From Caballeronia sordidicola (GTDB taxonomy: Bacteria; Pseudomonadota; Gammaproteobacteria; Burkholderiales; Burkholderiaceae), in contig NZ_MTHB01000123.1 in NCBI RefSeq assembly GCF_002220365.1, positions 154,611 through 218,610 of the forward strand: a stretch of DNA of 64,000 nt. Reading direction: 5' to 3'. The notes below the pieces were generated by a model. It was not told the origin of the DNA and did no database searches. It was given only the letters and a program-made list of their open reading frames with translations. The position numbers were made by a program, and so were the translations under genes. Below are positions 1 to 8,524 of the stretch, piece after piece (the stretch's first letter is position 1; each line of letters begins with the position of its first letter).

Positions 1-1632
1 CTGGTCGGAGGGAATGAATGTGGAGAGCGTCGTGACGCGGCCGACCTCCGGTAAGGTTGTCAAGTGCGCAGCGATGCGGTCCGCGTCCACGAGCGACGGC
101 GCTAGCACCTGTACGTTGTTCACTGCGGCCTCGGGCGAATTTTTCAGTGCCAGCAGCGTCGCCATCGATTCGGTATGCGGATCATTCAGATGGAGCGGAT
201 TGAAGTCGAATCGGAGATGCGTCAGCAGCGGCAACGCGCCGATCACCACCACAAGTGTTGTAACCAGTACCGGCTTTCGGTGGCGGTCAAGAAAATCGTC
301 GACGGGGGCTAATTGCTTAAAACCCGGCGAAACAGCTTCCCATGACGGATTGAAGACCTTCAATAGTGCGGGCAGGAGAGTGATGTTGGTCACATATGCG
401 ACGAGCATCCCTATGCCAGCAATCTCGCCGAGCTCCGACACCCCCCGATAGGCCGTCGGCAGAAACGAGAAGAAGCTAGCGGATACGGCCACCGCAGCAA
501 GCGTGAGCGGCACGCCGATGCTGTGCGCAGTCTTGACCAGCGAGGCTGCAAGGCGGTCGTCGGAATGCCGCTCCTCGCGATATTTGACGCTGAACTGTAC
601 ACCGAAGTCCACCCCGAGTCCGACAAACAGCACCATGAACGCGACTGAAATCATGTTGAATGAGCCGACCATCATCAGGCCGAGTGTCGTCGTGACAGCG
701 AGTCCGACGAACAGCGCAATGAACACCGCTGCGATCATGCGTCCCGAGCGCAACGCGAGCCACAGGATCACCAGCATGACGACAAGAGCGGCGACCCCGT
801 GGAGCGCCGCGCCGTCCTTTACTGATGCGAACTCTTCGTCGGCGAGCGGCTGTTCGCCAGTCAATCGAGTTGTCGCGCCGTAGCGTGCAGTGAGTTGCAG
901 CGAAGCCGCGGTTGTGCGGATCGATTGCGACGCGCGCGCGCCTGGTTCAAGCGCGCCATAGTCGACTAACGGCTGCACTGTGATGAACGCGCGGGCTGGT
1001 TCTATCGAGGCATCCTTGTCGACTAGTGCACGCCAGGAAAACGCCGCTGGCTGGTTCGCCAGCACCCGATCGATCACAGCGGCGCTTTGCGACAACAGAT
1101 GGCGCATGTCGCTGAGCTTCACCTGACCGGTCAGTAGTGGAAGCAACAGACTCGTTGTCAGCACGCCGGCGAGTCCGCTCACGCTCGGATCGTGCGCCAA
1201 TGCGTTGACGAGCGGGCGCGCCTGGACGAGCTGTGTGGTGGTGGATCGGACCTCGTCGAGTGGCAGGAAAAGCAGGCCGTTGTGCTCGAAGAACGGGCCT
1301 CCGGCCGGCTGCACGGCGCTAACGAACTCTTTGGGTTGTTTCTGCAGTGCTGGGGTCAGCAAACCAGCTGCAACGTCCGCAAATTCAGGGGCTCGCGCTT
1401 CGACTACAACAAGGACCGTCTGCGCGCGCTGTGGAAAGGCTCGGCTCATTGCTTGGTCGAGACCAGACCACTCTTTATTCGCCTTGACGAGACGACTGAT
1501 GTCAGTATTGATCTTGAAATTGTGGGCGGCATAAAAGCTACTCAGAACGGCGAGCACGAGCGCAAGCGCGATAACTCGCGCCGGATGACGGACCGACCAA
1601 GCTACAAGACCAACGATAGATGACTTTAGCAT
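1..1632 (-). CDS. hpnN: Hopanoid RND transporter HpnN, 3' part missing
   Basis: The reading frame is open from an ATG at 1632 to the window edge, giving 544 codons of a protein that is usually about 860-890 residues. An N-terminal membrane anchor (about residues 20-37) is followed by a periplasmic loop with the family signatures FKINTDISRL and AFPQR. The first MMPL/RND membrane block comes after, with GLGVDFGVQFSVKYREER and TAYRGVSELGEIAG. The second periplasmic loop begins (FNPLHLNDP) before the edge. HpnN moves hopanoids to the outer membrane using the proton gradient. The matching loop and membrane motifs make this HpnN rather than a generic efflux pump. No other hopanoid gene is visible. 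Confidence 0.88.
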   Translation of the reverse strand, partial: MLKSSIVGLVAWSVRHPARVIALALVLAVLSSFYAAHNFKINTDISRLVKANKEWSGLDQAMSRAFPQRAQTVLVVVEARAPEFADVAAGLLTPALQKQPKEFVSAVQPAGGPFFEHNGLLFLPLDEVRSTTTQLVQARPLVNALAHDPSVSGLAGVLTTSLLLPLLTGQVKLSDMRHLLSQSAAVIDRVLANQPAAFSWRALVDKDASIEPARAFITVQPLVDYGALEPGARASQSIRTTAASLQLTARYGATTRLTGEQPLADEEFASVKDGAALHGVAALVVMLVILWLALRSGRMIAAVFIALFVGLAVTTTLGLMMVGSFNMISVAFMVLFVGLGVDFGVQFSVKYREERHSDDRLAASLVKTAHSIGVPLTLAAVAVSASFFSFLPTAYRGVSELGEIAGIGMLVAYVTNITLLPALLKVFNPSWEAVSPGFKQLAPVDDFLDRHRKPVLVTTLVVVIGALPLLTHLRFDFNPLHLNDPHTESMATLLALKNSPEAAVNNVQVLAPSLVDADRIAAHLTTLPEVGRVTTLSTFIPSDQ

Positions 1633-1880
1633 CTAGGCGAAGTGCGATCTGTCTCAGATAATCTATGAATTTTTTCTAACATCGTTTTTCGCGTGTTGAT
1701 TACGACGGAGGAGGGATTCACTCAGATCTGTTGAATGGTTTCCGGGATTTTGGCGGTGCTGAGCATCCATCGTGTTACATAAGGTTGAAGCCTGTTTTCA
1801 GTTCAGGGGGGCTCCCGGGCGGATTTCCGACGGCGCCACCGGCAGAACGCGAGCAGCCTGCAGCGAGATGCAAAGGAAAC

Positions 1881-2417
1881 CTAGGCGGCCACCGAGATTG
1901 CGCGTTTCGCGGCGGGCTCGACGAGACAACAACGAATCGCGTGATGTTTTGCTGCTTCATTGCTGTGATCAATCGCGCAAAGCGCAATGGCATGTGCAGC
2001 TTGCGCTTCATGAGCCGCTAACGCTACCTTCCCTTCTTCGTAATGCTTAGTGGCCTGACGTAGGTATCGGGCGGCATGCTCATGCAACTCCGCTGCTGCC
2101 TCGTGATGCTCAGCGACGTGCAGGCTGCTTTGCACTATTCCGGAAGGGCCGAGCGATATGGGATCAAAATGCAAGAATGGCTCTTGGCCCGTCGCCATCT
2201 CGATACTCGCCTTTTCTCTGTAATGATCGGACACGTCCTGTCCCTGGGCGAGAGCAAGCAACGCATGACCATGTGCTACGAGAGCTTGGTGTGCTGCATG
2301 CGAATAGTCTTTTCCTGCGACGTAGTGCCTGGACGCGTCGATGTGAAGGCGTGCTGCATGCTCATGACTCGACGGAGCCAAAGTTTCTTGCGCGTTTGCG
2401 CTGTGATTCGTTTTCAT
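1881..2417 (-). CDS. Histidine/alanine-rich protein with an internal duplication
   Basis: The protein has 178 residues, is soluble, shows no signal peptide and has no function I recognise. It contains two related halves. Each begins with HEHAAR, followed by about 35 residues ending in an Ala/His-rich helix (AHQALVAHGHALLA in the first half, AHEAQAAHAIALCA in the second). The many His residues lie mostly on helical faces, which could fit metal or phosphate binding, but that is inference. The ATG at 2417 is chosen because AGGTGG lies 9 bases upstream; a GTG at 2429 is the alternative. A copy of the cluster motif lies 63 bases upstream in the same orientation, which puts the gene in the stress regulon. 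Confidence 0.75.
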   Translation of the reverse strand: MKTNHSANAQETLAPSSHEHAARLHIDASRHYVAGKDYSHAAHQALVAHGHALLALAQGQDVSDHYREKASIEMATGQEPFLHFDPISLGPSGIVQSSLHVAEHHEAAAELHEHAARYLRQATKHYEEGKVALAAHEAQAAHAIALCAIDHSNEAAKHHAIRCCLVEPAAKRAISVAA

Positions 2418-2479
2418 ATTCGATTCCACCTAAGCTGTTAGTCCTCGTTGCAACACAATGCGCCGTCGGCCTCAAGCGC

Positions 2480-2500
2480 GATAGCCTCGGATACTACTCA
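2480..2500 (-). promoter_or_regulatory. Cluster motif, copy 1
   Basis: On the minus strand this reads TGAGTAGTATCCGAGGCTAT, matching the core TGAGTAGTTTCCGAG with one change. It lies 63 bases before the start of the His-rich protein gene and points toward it. One of seven copies. Confidence 0.6.
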
Positions 2501-2696
2501 CCAGTGCTACCCTAAAGATATATCTGACTGGCGTTTGATCGCAGTTGCGAATACTGCGCGCTTCGTCTGAAGAGGCGGGTGACCGACGGACTGTAGCGTG
2601 GCGACATAAGCCAAGGCTTGCAGCCACGACTGTTGCGATGCCACCGATAGCTCAAGTAAGGCTCCAGCAATCGTCGAGAATACGGGACACAGCGTT

Positions 2697-3467
2697 CTAC
2701 ATGCGTGACAAACCGAGACGGTCGACGATTCGTATTTCCTTGCCTTGGACGTGAACAAGCCCTCGCTTTTGCAACTTTGAGAACATTCGGCTCACGGTCT
2801 CCAGTTCGATTCCTAAGTAGCTGCCCATTTCTTGCCGCGTCATGCGAAGATTGAATTCTTTGGGAGAGTATCCCTGCGCCTTCATCCGGTCGGATATATC
2901 AAGAAGGAAAGCGGCAACGCGTTGCTCGGCAGACATCGTTCCAAGCATCAAAAGGAGACCGGACTCTCGCACGATCTCACCGCTCATTAGGCGAAGTAAA
3001 TGGTGTTGCATGGAGCTGACTTCGCGGCACAGCGATACCAGAAGCGCAAAGCGAATAACGGAGGCCTCACTGTCTTCGAGTGCAATCGCATCGCAGTTGT
3101 GCCGTTCGGCGAAGACGCCGTCAAGGCCAAGTGTCTCGCCCGCAAGCTGAAATCCGGTTACCTGCTCGCCGCCGTCCCGATGAGTGACAACTGTCTTGAA
3201 GCAACCGACGCGGACGGTATAGATACTATTGAATTGATCGTTCGCACGGTACAGGACCTCGCCGCGTCTTACCTTTCGTGTTGTGGATAAGATCGCGTCC
3301 AAACGATTGAGGTCCAGCGGGATGGAGGATTTCGCGACGTGAACGTTCGGCATCGGGTCGTGGGCGCGACTCGTAAAAGCATGCGGAAACATAGGGAGTT
3401 GAGCGCGGAATTGCGTGCTCGAAACCGAAGCTTCGTTCGCAGCATTCTCGAGTTGGATGGAAGGCAT
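2697..3467 (-). CDS. Crp/FNR-family transcription regulator without N-terminal Fe-S cysteines
   Basis: The protein has 256 residues. A cyclic-nucleotide-binding-like beta roll (about residues 55-145, with GEQVTGFQLAGETLGLDGVF) is joined by the dimer helix to a winged helix. The recognition helix ETVSRMF keeps the E-x-x-S-R pattern that reads TTGAT-N4-ATCAA in FNR, FixK and ANR. The N-terminal cysteine cluster of oxygen-sensing FNR is absent: the stretch before PLDLNRLD reads HVAKSSI, where FNR has two cysteines. It is therefore more like FixK or DNR, whose activity is set by expression or another signal. The ATG at 3467 is chosen because AGGAG lies 6 bases upstream. A good FNR-type box precedes the acyl-CoA synthetase operon at 12348 and is a likely target. 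Confidence 0.88.
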   Translation of the reverse strand: MPSIQLENAANEASVSSTQFRAQLPMFPHAFTSRAHDPMPNVHVAKSSIPLDLNRLDAILSTTRKVRRGEVLYRANDQFNSIYTVRVGCFKTVVTHRDGGEQVTGFQLAGETLGLDGVFAERHNCDAIALEDSEASVIRFALLVSLCREVSSMQHHLLRLMSGEIVRESGLLLMLGTMSAEQRVAAFLLDISDRMKAQGYSPKEFNLRMTRQEMGSYLGIELETVSRMFSKLQKRGLVHVQGKEIRIVDRLGLSRM

Positions 3468-3578
3468 GATCGACTCCTGTTCTTGCATCGAACGTATGCA
3501 CGCGACTTTTTGTACCATAAGGAAAGCGATTTATCCGTCTAGGATATTTCGCTGACCTGAGCTCACATACGGGTTTCG

Positions 3579-4238
3579 TCAACGCGAGATGATAAGGTCG
3601 TTCTCCACGGCGGTAGCGCCGGGAGCGGACCAGGCGGTCGCGACCGCCAGGTCCCGGTCATGTGGGGACCGGACGCTTCCGCTTAGCCTGACCGTTGCGC
3701 CGTTCGCTGTTACGTTAATGTTGCGGGAGTCCGACCACGAACGACTTAAGGCGTGCATTAGGTCTCCGCGCACCTGTAAGACATTAATAGGGGGCTTGAG
3801 CGTAATTTGGTTCGTCACGCCGACTACCCCATGAAGTCGGCTAACGTCCTGAGCGGCGGCCTCTCTCTGGAAGTTCCGGTCTACTTCTCCGCTAAGTGTT
3901 ATCCACCCGTCTTCCACCTTCACCTCAACCGCGTCTCTCGGAACAGCGACATCCCACTCTAGCCGGTTCACGACTGCCGCTGCGATATCGCCGTCGCTGC
4001 GTTTTGCATCGAAGGCAAGTCGGACTTCGATATTCTCCACGACCGCTTCGACTCCCTTTACCCGTGATGCAGCAGCTTCGGCCGCATGTTTTTCTGCGAA
4101 GGTTTCTACGCGCCCTGTCAGCGTCACGATGCCAGCAATAGCTGTAACACCGATGTGGGCAGCAATCACGCTGGGTTCCCAGGCAAGCTCGGAAAGGACT
4201 GCCTGTTGCAATTCGGTGTCGCCGTAAATAACTGCCAT
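3579..4238 (-). CDS. Triple BON-domain stress protein
   Basis: The protein has 219 residues and three BON domains in tandem (about residues 8-75, 78-146 and 150-218), each with the alpha-beta pattern and the glycine of LTGRVETFAEK or LSGEVDRN. BON domains bind phospholipid surfaces or act as attachment modules. There is no signal peptide, so this copy is probably cytoplasmic, as in the stress-induced BON proteins of Burkholderia low-oxygen loci. GGAG lies 5 bases before the ATG. The promoter region carries an FNR-like site, a 12-base palindrome and a cluster motif. A paralogue lies at 24544-25191. Confidence 0.88.
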   Translation of the reverse strand: MAVIYGDTELQQAVLSELAWEPSVIAAHIGVTAIAGIVTLTGRVETFAEKHAAEAAASRVKGVEAVVENIEVRLAFDAKRSDGDIAAAVVNRLEWDVAVPRDAVEVKVEDGWITLSGEVDRNFQREAAAQDVSRLHGVVGVTNQITLKPPINVLQVRGDLMHALSRSWSDSRNINVTANGATVRLSGSVRSPHDRDLAVATAWSAPGATAVENDLIISR

Positions 4239-4335
4239 GATGTCTCCAGGATGAGCAAAGGTAATGCATGTGAGGAGAGAACGCTACACGTCAACATGCG
4301 GCCCCAGCGGTCAGTATTCCGTGGCCCGTCTTTCC

Positions 4336-4360
4336 TCGACGGTGATCAATCAACGTTGAT
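4336..4360 (-). promoter_or_regulatory. FNR-like half-matched site overlapping a 12-base palindrome
   Basis: On the minus strand TTGAT-CACC-GTCGA (4336-4349) matches the FNR/FixK consensus at 8 of 10 defined positions. It overlaps the perfect palindrome ATCAACGTTGAT (4349-4360) by one base. Both lie about 100-120 bases upstream of the BON gene. Confidence 0.4.
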
Positions 4361-4392
4361 GCTTTTGATGATAGGGAGTTGAAAGCTGCCCC

Positions 4393-4413
4393 GATAGACT
4401 CGGAAACTACTCA
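4393..4413 (-). promoter_or_regulatory. Cluster motif, copy 2
   Basis: On the minus strand this reads TGAGTAGTTTCCGAGTCTAT, an exact match to the core. It points toward the triple-BON gene 155 bases downstream. Confidence 0.65.
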
Positions 4414-4925
4414 GCTTGGCGCGCTCGAACTTGGGGCCGCTGCAGTTTTACGTTGGGCGTCTGGGGCAGTTCCGGACTTGCCATGTTTTCGCACAACCGC
4501 ACCACCGTGCAGAGGCGATCGGCGTCAAGAGGCGGCACGCACTTGCAACATCGCAACCTAAAGTACGGCTCGAACTTCTTTTAGGGCGTAGAACGAATGG
4601 TCCAGGCAGAGAGGGTCGGGTATCCAGATGGCAATTGTGCTAGTTGCTTAGGTCGTCGATCTACTTGAGCTCCTTATTCCACCGCCTCCTCCCGGTTCGG
4701 TTATCCAACTGATTTCCGGCGCGACAGAAAACCATAGATATGATTCACCTTGAAGCTCCGATTCGCTCTCTTAAAGCGTCCTGATCCGATCAAATGCCCG
4801 CTCCGTCTGTGCCCGCTTCTTGAGGGTCATCATTGTTCAACCCTGTACCCGCCAGTTGGACGTCCGGTTGCATTCGCTCTTACCCGAATACATTGCACGC
4901 GACCCAGCACACCAGGAACCTCTCC

Positions 4926-4946
4926 TGAGTAGTTTCCGAGCCTGCT
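4926..4946 (+). promoter_or_regulatory. Cluster motif, copy 3
   Basis: TGAGTAGTTTCCGAGCCTGC, an exact match to the core on the plus strand, 117 bases before the small membrane gene at 5063. Confidence 0.65.
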
Positions 4947-5062
4947 CGCTCCGAGGAATCATAGCTATCATCGGAGTACGGTCGAGGTATGACCAGCGGA
5001 CTACGGTCACGGATCAACCTTCGCTTTTAAGAGTCGAGGTCTGCGGCGCGCGAGGTGGGGGG

Positions 5063-5224
5063 GTGATCGTGCAAAATGAAGTAAGCGGTTCCTGGATATT
5101 ATTGAGTTATGTGATGTTGCTCCCGCTGCTGATCGGTTATTTGGCATTCATTGGTTGGGCGACGGTCATTTCAGATTTGGAAAAACGCAAGGAGCAACGA
5201 AAAAGAAATTCTAGTTTGCGATAG
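5063..5224 (+). CDS. Small single-pass membrane protein
   Basis: A 53-residue reading frame starts at a GTG preceded by GAGGTGGGG (a second GTG follows two codons later). After a short N-terminus (VIVQNEVSGSW) one hydrophobic helix spans about residues 10-34 (ILLSYVMLLPLLIGYLAFIG). A charged, strongly basic tail (EKRKEQRKRNSS) follows. The layout suggests one membrane span with a cytoplasmic basic tail. I do not recognise a family; it does not match CydX, CcoQ or CcoS by eye. Support for a real gene comes from the ribosome-binding site, the clean topology and the cluster motif 117 bases upstream. Confidence 0.5.
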   Translation: MIVQNEVSGSWILLSYVMLLPLLIGYLAFIGWATVISDLEKRKEQRKRNSSLR

Positions 5225-5283
5225 CAATAAACGTATTTCATCGCGTTGTTGCATAGTGGTTTAAAGATCTAGCAGGCGTTCGA

Positions 5284-5499
5284 ATGGGTTCATTTGGTCA
5301 ATGCGACACTTGTCTCGAGGGACGTGTCGCGATACACACGAAAGTCACGTCGGCCACTAAATCCGGAGTGCGGCAAACCGTAATTTACGAGTCAACGATC
5401 TATGGCGTACCGTGGCTGCGTCGCAATGAACTTCTGGCCGCTGCCTCCAAGGAAAAATTGGACATTAACGAAAACTACGCGTCGGTTGTAATGCATTAA
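5284..5499 (+). CDS. Possible small protein, unknown
   Basis: A 71-residue frame contains a Cys-x-x-Cys near the N-terminus (CDTC) and no membrane segment. The ribosome-binding site is weak and I recognise no family. It follows the small membrane gene by 59 bases. Listed with low confidence because the region has no better candidate and base composition here is lower in GC than in the neighbouring genes. Confidence 0.22.
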   Translation: MGSFGQCDTCLEGRVAIHTKVTSATKSGVRQTVIYESTIYGVPWLRRNELLAAASKEKLDINENYASVVMH

Positions 5500-5676
5500 C
5501 CCAATGGGATTCGAAGAGGGGCGCGAACGCAGAGGGATTCCCTATGAATGCGCGCTTAGTACAGCAACAATTGCCTGCAAGGTTCCCGAGCAGATCGTTG
5601 AAAATAAACCGCCCGTTCCTAAAATCTTAGTTGTTTAACGATTCGGCGAACGTAAGCTCTATCGACGAGATTATCT

Positions 5677-6150
5677 ATGACGCTTAACCCCGCCGCCGCG
5701 ACAGTCATCGCCCCAAAGAACGACTCGTTCCCGTTTTCGAAGGAAGGCTTACCTGCCGGACTGACTACTGATGAGGCACAACGCCGACTGGCGACGTCCG
5801 GTCGGAACGCTATGCCGGATACATCGGTACACCCGGCGCGCATGGCGCTTATCAAGTTTTGGGCACCAGTCCCATGGATGCTGGAAGCGGCCGTTGTGCT
5901 CGAAATTTCCCTCGGTAAGTATGTCGAAGCGGCAATCATTGGAGCGCTTTTGTTGTTCAAAGCGGCCCTCGGGTTTGTCCAGGAGAGCCGTGCACAGGCG
6001 ACGCTGGCTGCGCACGCAGCTTGTCGCGCAAGTTTGACCAGATCGCCTGGGGCAATCTTGGCCAGTATGTTTGGATATGGGTACTGGGTTTCGGGATTGA
6101 TGTCAAAAATGCGTTCAGAAAGCAATCAATTACGAAGTGAGGGGGTATGA
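5677..6150 (+). pseudogene. Truncated N-terminus of a type IIIA (H+) P-type ATPase
   Basis: Residues 1 to about 110 match the start of plasma-membrane proton-pumping P-type ATPases: GLTTDEAQRRLATSGRN, then FWAPVPWMLEAAVVLE and GKYVEAAIIGALLLF, then GFVQESRAQATLAA. At about position 6012 the similarity stops. The actuator, phosphorylation and nucleotide domains are all missing, so no pump can be made. The remaining 45 codons are unrelated. A different frame over 6027-6140 also reads as a hydrophobic protein end (IAWGNLGQYVWIWVLGFG), suggesting a deletion joined two genes. The frame overlaps the start of the histidine kinase by 4 bases. A much longer copy of the same ATPase family ends the window. 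Confidence 0.75.
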
Positions 6151-8468
6151 CCGCATCTGATAAATGTCTGGCCGGAGCGTTGCCCGTTGGATTCGACCAA
6201 TATCACGCCGCGCTCGCAAGCATGGGCGAAGGGATAATTACGACGGACGCGCATGGTCATATTACCTTCCTGAACTCGGCGGCTCAGTTGTTAACCGGTT
6301 GGACGCAAGCGAAGGCGGTGGGATTGCCGGTCGAGAAGGTCTTCAATCTAGCCGATCAAGACACTTGTTTGGTGCCAGACAATCCGATTGCGAAGACGCT
6401 GAAGGAAGGTCTAGTCGTTAGAATAAGTTTGACCTCGATAATGATCGGGAAAACGAGCGTTCGGCAACAGGTCGAGGGCAGCGCAGCGCCGATTTTCAAC
6501 GCCGATGGAGAACTGTCGGGGACTGTGGCTATATTTCGTGACGCTACTGAACGCGCCCGGCAAGCGCGATGCATGCAGCTTGCTCCCGACGATGCTAACG
6601 ACCTGGTCAAAAGCATTCGCACACCATTTCTCACGCTTGATGGCGATCTTCGCGTCGCAAGGGCAAATGCTGCATTCTGCGAGGCCTTCTCTGTTTCAAA
6701 AGTAAATGTGGAAGGTTTTGGGATTTATGAGCTTAACGAACAACAATGGGATACACCGACTATTCGAGATGCATTGGATGAAGTCCAATCCGGCCGTCGT
6801 TCCACAAGAGATTGCTGCGTCGAAATGGACTTTCCCGGGATCGGAAGGAGGATCATTGCGCTGAATGTACTGCGTCTGGGAGCGGATGATGGCGGTGGGC
6901 ACTCGATCATGGTGACCTTTGACGATATCACTGGTGGCCGTCGTTCGGAAACCTGCCCTTTGGTTTCCGAGGTTCCGTACAAGCGCTTGTTTGAAAGCGC
7001 CAAGGACGGAATAATTGTGCTCGACGCGAAAACCTTGAAAATCACCGACGCAAACCAATTCCTCCTTGATTTGCTTGGCTACTCTTTCGCAGAGCTACTC
7101 GGCAAGGAACTTTGGGAACTTGGCTTTGTTGCAGATAAGTCGGCGAGCCAGTCCGTTGGTCGAGAGCTGCAGGATCACGGTTATGTCCGCTATCGTCACC
7201 TGCCGCTGGAAACGAAAGACGGGAAGTGCATCGATGTGGAGGTGATCAGCAACATTTACTCGGTGAATCAACATGCCGTTGCCCAGTGCAACATTCGCGA
7301 CATCAGTGTCCAATCCAGAATGGAGCGAAAACTTCAGGAGCAGACGGAGGCCTTGGCCGAACTGCATAGCAGAAAAGATGAGTTTCTAGCGATGCTCAGT
7401 CATGAGCTTCGCAATCCTTTGGCGCCAATGGCAAATGCAGTGCGTCTTCTGCAGCTGCAGCGTGACGAGGACCCCGTTCAGGGGCGAGCGCGGGGAATAA
7501 TCGAGCGTCAGTTGATCCAATTGACCCGACTTGTCGACGACTTGATGGAAGTGTCTCGCATCACAACCGGCAGAGTTCTCTTGCGCAACGACGTGGTCGC
7601 GGTAAGCACGATTATCGAGAATGCGGTGGAGACCGTCCGACATCTGATGGATTTGAGGCGACACCAGCTACGGGTGTCGTTGTCCACACAAGTCGTCTGG
7701 GTGTACGCCGACGCGGCTCGTCTGGAACAAGTTTTTGTGAACCTGCTGACTAACGCCGCCAAATATACGGAAGAAGGTGGACATGTGACGGTGACTCTTG
7801 AGCAGGAGGGTGAAGATTGCGTGGTGCGCATCCGCGATACTGGCGTGGGAATCGGGCCAGAGCTTCTGCCACACGTCTTCGATCTTTTTACGCAAGCGGA
7901 GTTATCCCTGGATCGATCGCGGGGCGGCTTAGGGGTTGGTTTGGCTTTAGTGCGAAGTCTGGTGGAAATGCACGGAGGACGCGTCGATGTTCGCAGTGTT
8001 GAGGGGCAGGGAAGCGAATTTGTTGTCCGTATTCCGGCGGTGGTCTCTCCCGCACCGCAACCACTTTTAGCACGATCGGAGACGAACAAACAGGGCGACG
8101 CCAAGTTACGCGTCCTGGTGGTTGATGACAACCTCGACACCGCTGAAAGCATGTCGATGCTTGTAGAAACCTTGGGGCACGATGTCCTCATCGCCCATGA
8201 GGGAAACGCGGCGCTGCAGGCGTTTCGCGAGTTCAAAGCCGACGTCGTGCTATTGGATATTGGCTTGCCAGGGTTAACGGGGTACGAGGTAGCGGCCTGC
8301 ATAAGGGCACAGGAAACTAGTCACAGGGTCGTGCTGGTTGCCATCACCGGGTACGGTCAAGAATCAGATCGGCAGCTAGCGTTGGCGGCCGGATTCGATC
8401 ATCACCTCGTTAAGCCAGTGGATTTTGACAAAGTAATCGAAATTTTAAGAGTTGCTTCGCGAGCATAG
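6147..8468 (+). CDS. Hybrid sensor histidine kinase, PAS-PAS-PAS-HisKA-HATPase-REC
   Basis: The protein has 773 residues and no membrane segment, so it is a cytoplasmic sensor. Three PAS-like domains lie at about 15-135, 150-265 and 275-395. HisKA follows with SHELRNPLAPM (phospho-acceptor His419). The ATPase domain has NLLTNAAKY near 532, DTGVGIG and GGLGVGLAL. A receiver domain lies at about 655-773 with Asp660, Asp661 and phospho-acceptor Asp704 (LLDIGLPG). No DNA-binding output domain or partner response regulator is seen nearby. PAS domains often bind haem or flavin and report redox or oxygen, which would fit this cluster, but no ligand can be read from the sequence. GAGGGGG precedes the ATG. 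Confidence 0.9.
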   Translation: MTASDKCLAGALPVGFDQYHAALASMGEGIITTDAHGHITFLNSAAQLLTGWTQAKAVGLPVEKVFNLADQDTCLVPDNPIAKTLKEGLVVRISLTSIMIGKTSVRQQVEGSAAPIFNADGELSGTVAIFRDATERARQARCMQLAPDDANDLVKSIRTPFLTLDGDLRVARANAAFCEAFSVSKVNVEGFGIYELNEQQWDTPTIRDALDEVQSGRRSTRDCCVEMDFPGIGRRIIALNVLRLGADDGGGHSIMVTFDDITGGRRSETCPLVSEVPYKRLFESAKDGIIVLDAKTLKITDANQFLLDLLGYSFAELLGKELWELGFVADKSASQSVGRELQDHGYVRYRHLPLETKDGKCIDVEVISNIYSVNQHAVAQCNIRDISVQSRMERKLQEQTEALAELHSRKDEFLAMLSHELRNPLAPMANAVRLLQLQRDEDPVQGRARGIIERQLIQLTRLVDDLMEVSRITTGRVLLRNDVVAVSTIIENAVETVRHLMDLRRHQLRVSLSTQVVWVYADAARLEQVFVNLLTNAAKYTEEGGHVTVTLEQEGEDCVVRIRDTGVGIGPELLPHVFDLFTQAELSLDRSRGGLGVGLALVRSLVEMHGGRVDVRSVEGQGSEFVVRIPAVVSPAPQPLLARSETNKQGDAKLRVLVVDDNLDTAESMSMLVETLGHDVLIAHEGNAALQAFREFKADVVLLDIGLPGLTGYEVAACIRAQETSHRVVLVAITGYGQESDRQLALAAGFDHHLVKPVDFDKVIEILRVASRA

Positions 8469-8524
8469 CTATAGCAGGGTCATAGGACATCATCAGATTA
8501 CGAATCTCATTCATCTGCTATAGC
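8468..8524 (+). terminator. Inverted repeat after the histidine kinase
   Basis: Perfect 10-base arms GCTATAGCAG (8468-8477) and CTGCTATAGC (8515-8524) are separated by 37 bases, starting at the stop codon of the kinase gene. The long loop and lack of a T-run make it a weak terminator candidate; it may be a protein site or mRNA-stability structure. Confidence 0.3.

Larger units (their letters stand above)
4239..5062. other. Intergenic region with divergent regulatory sites
   Basis: I see no convincing gene in these 824 bases. They hold control sites for the leftward BON gene (4336-4413) and the cluster motif copy facing the rightward small membrane gene (4926-4946). Confidence 0.5.

Noticed and set aside
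1730..1748. Sequence TTGAATGGTTTCCGGGATT resembling the cluster motif
   Set aside because: 13 of 19 matches, no gene in the matching orientation downstream.
2507..2758. Frame of 83 codons on the minus strand between the His-rich gene and the FNR-family gene
   Set aside because: It overlaps the end of the regulator gene, has no ribosome-binding site and no recognisable family.
5571..5592. Possible eighth copy of the cluster motif (GGTTCCCGAGCAG) before the ATPase stub
   Set aside because: Only about 11 of 19 positions match, similar to chance.
7508..8302. 264-codon frame opposite the histidine kinase
   Set aside because: Antisense shadow of a high-GC gene; Ser/Thr/Arg-rich composition and no motifs, while the plus-strand kinase has every catalytic motif.
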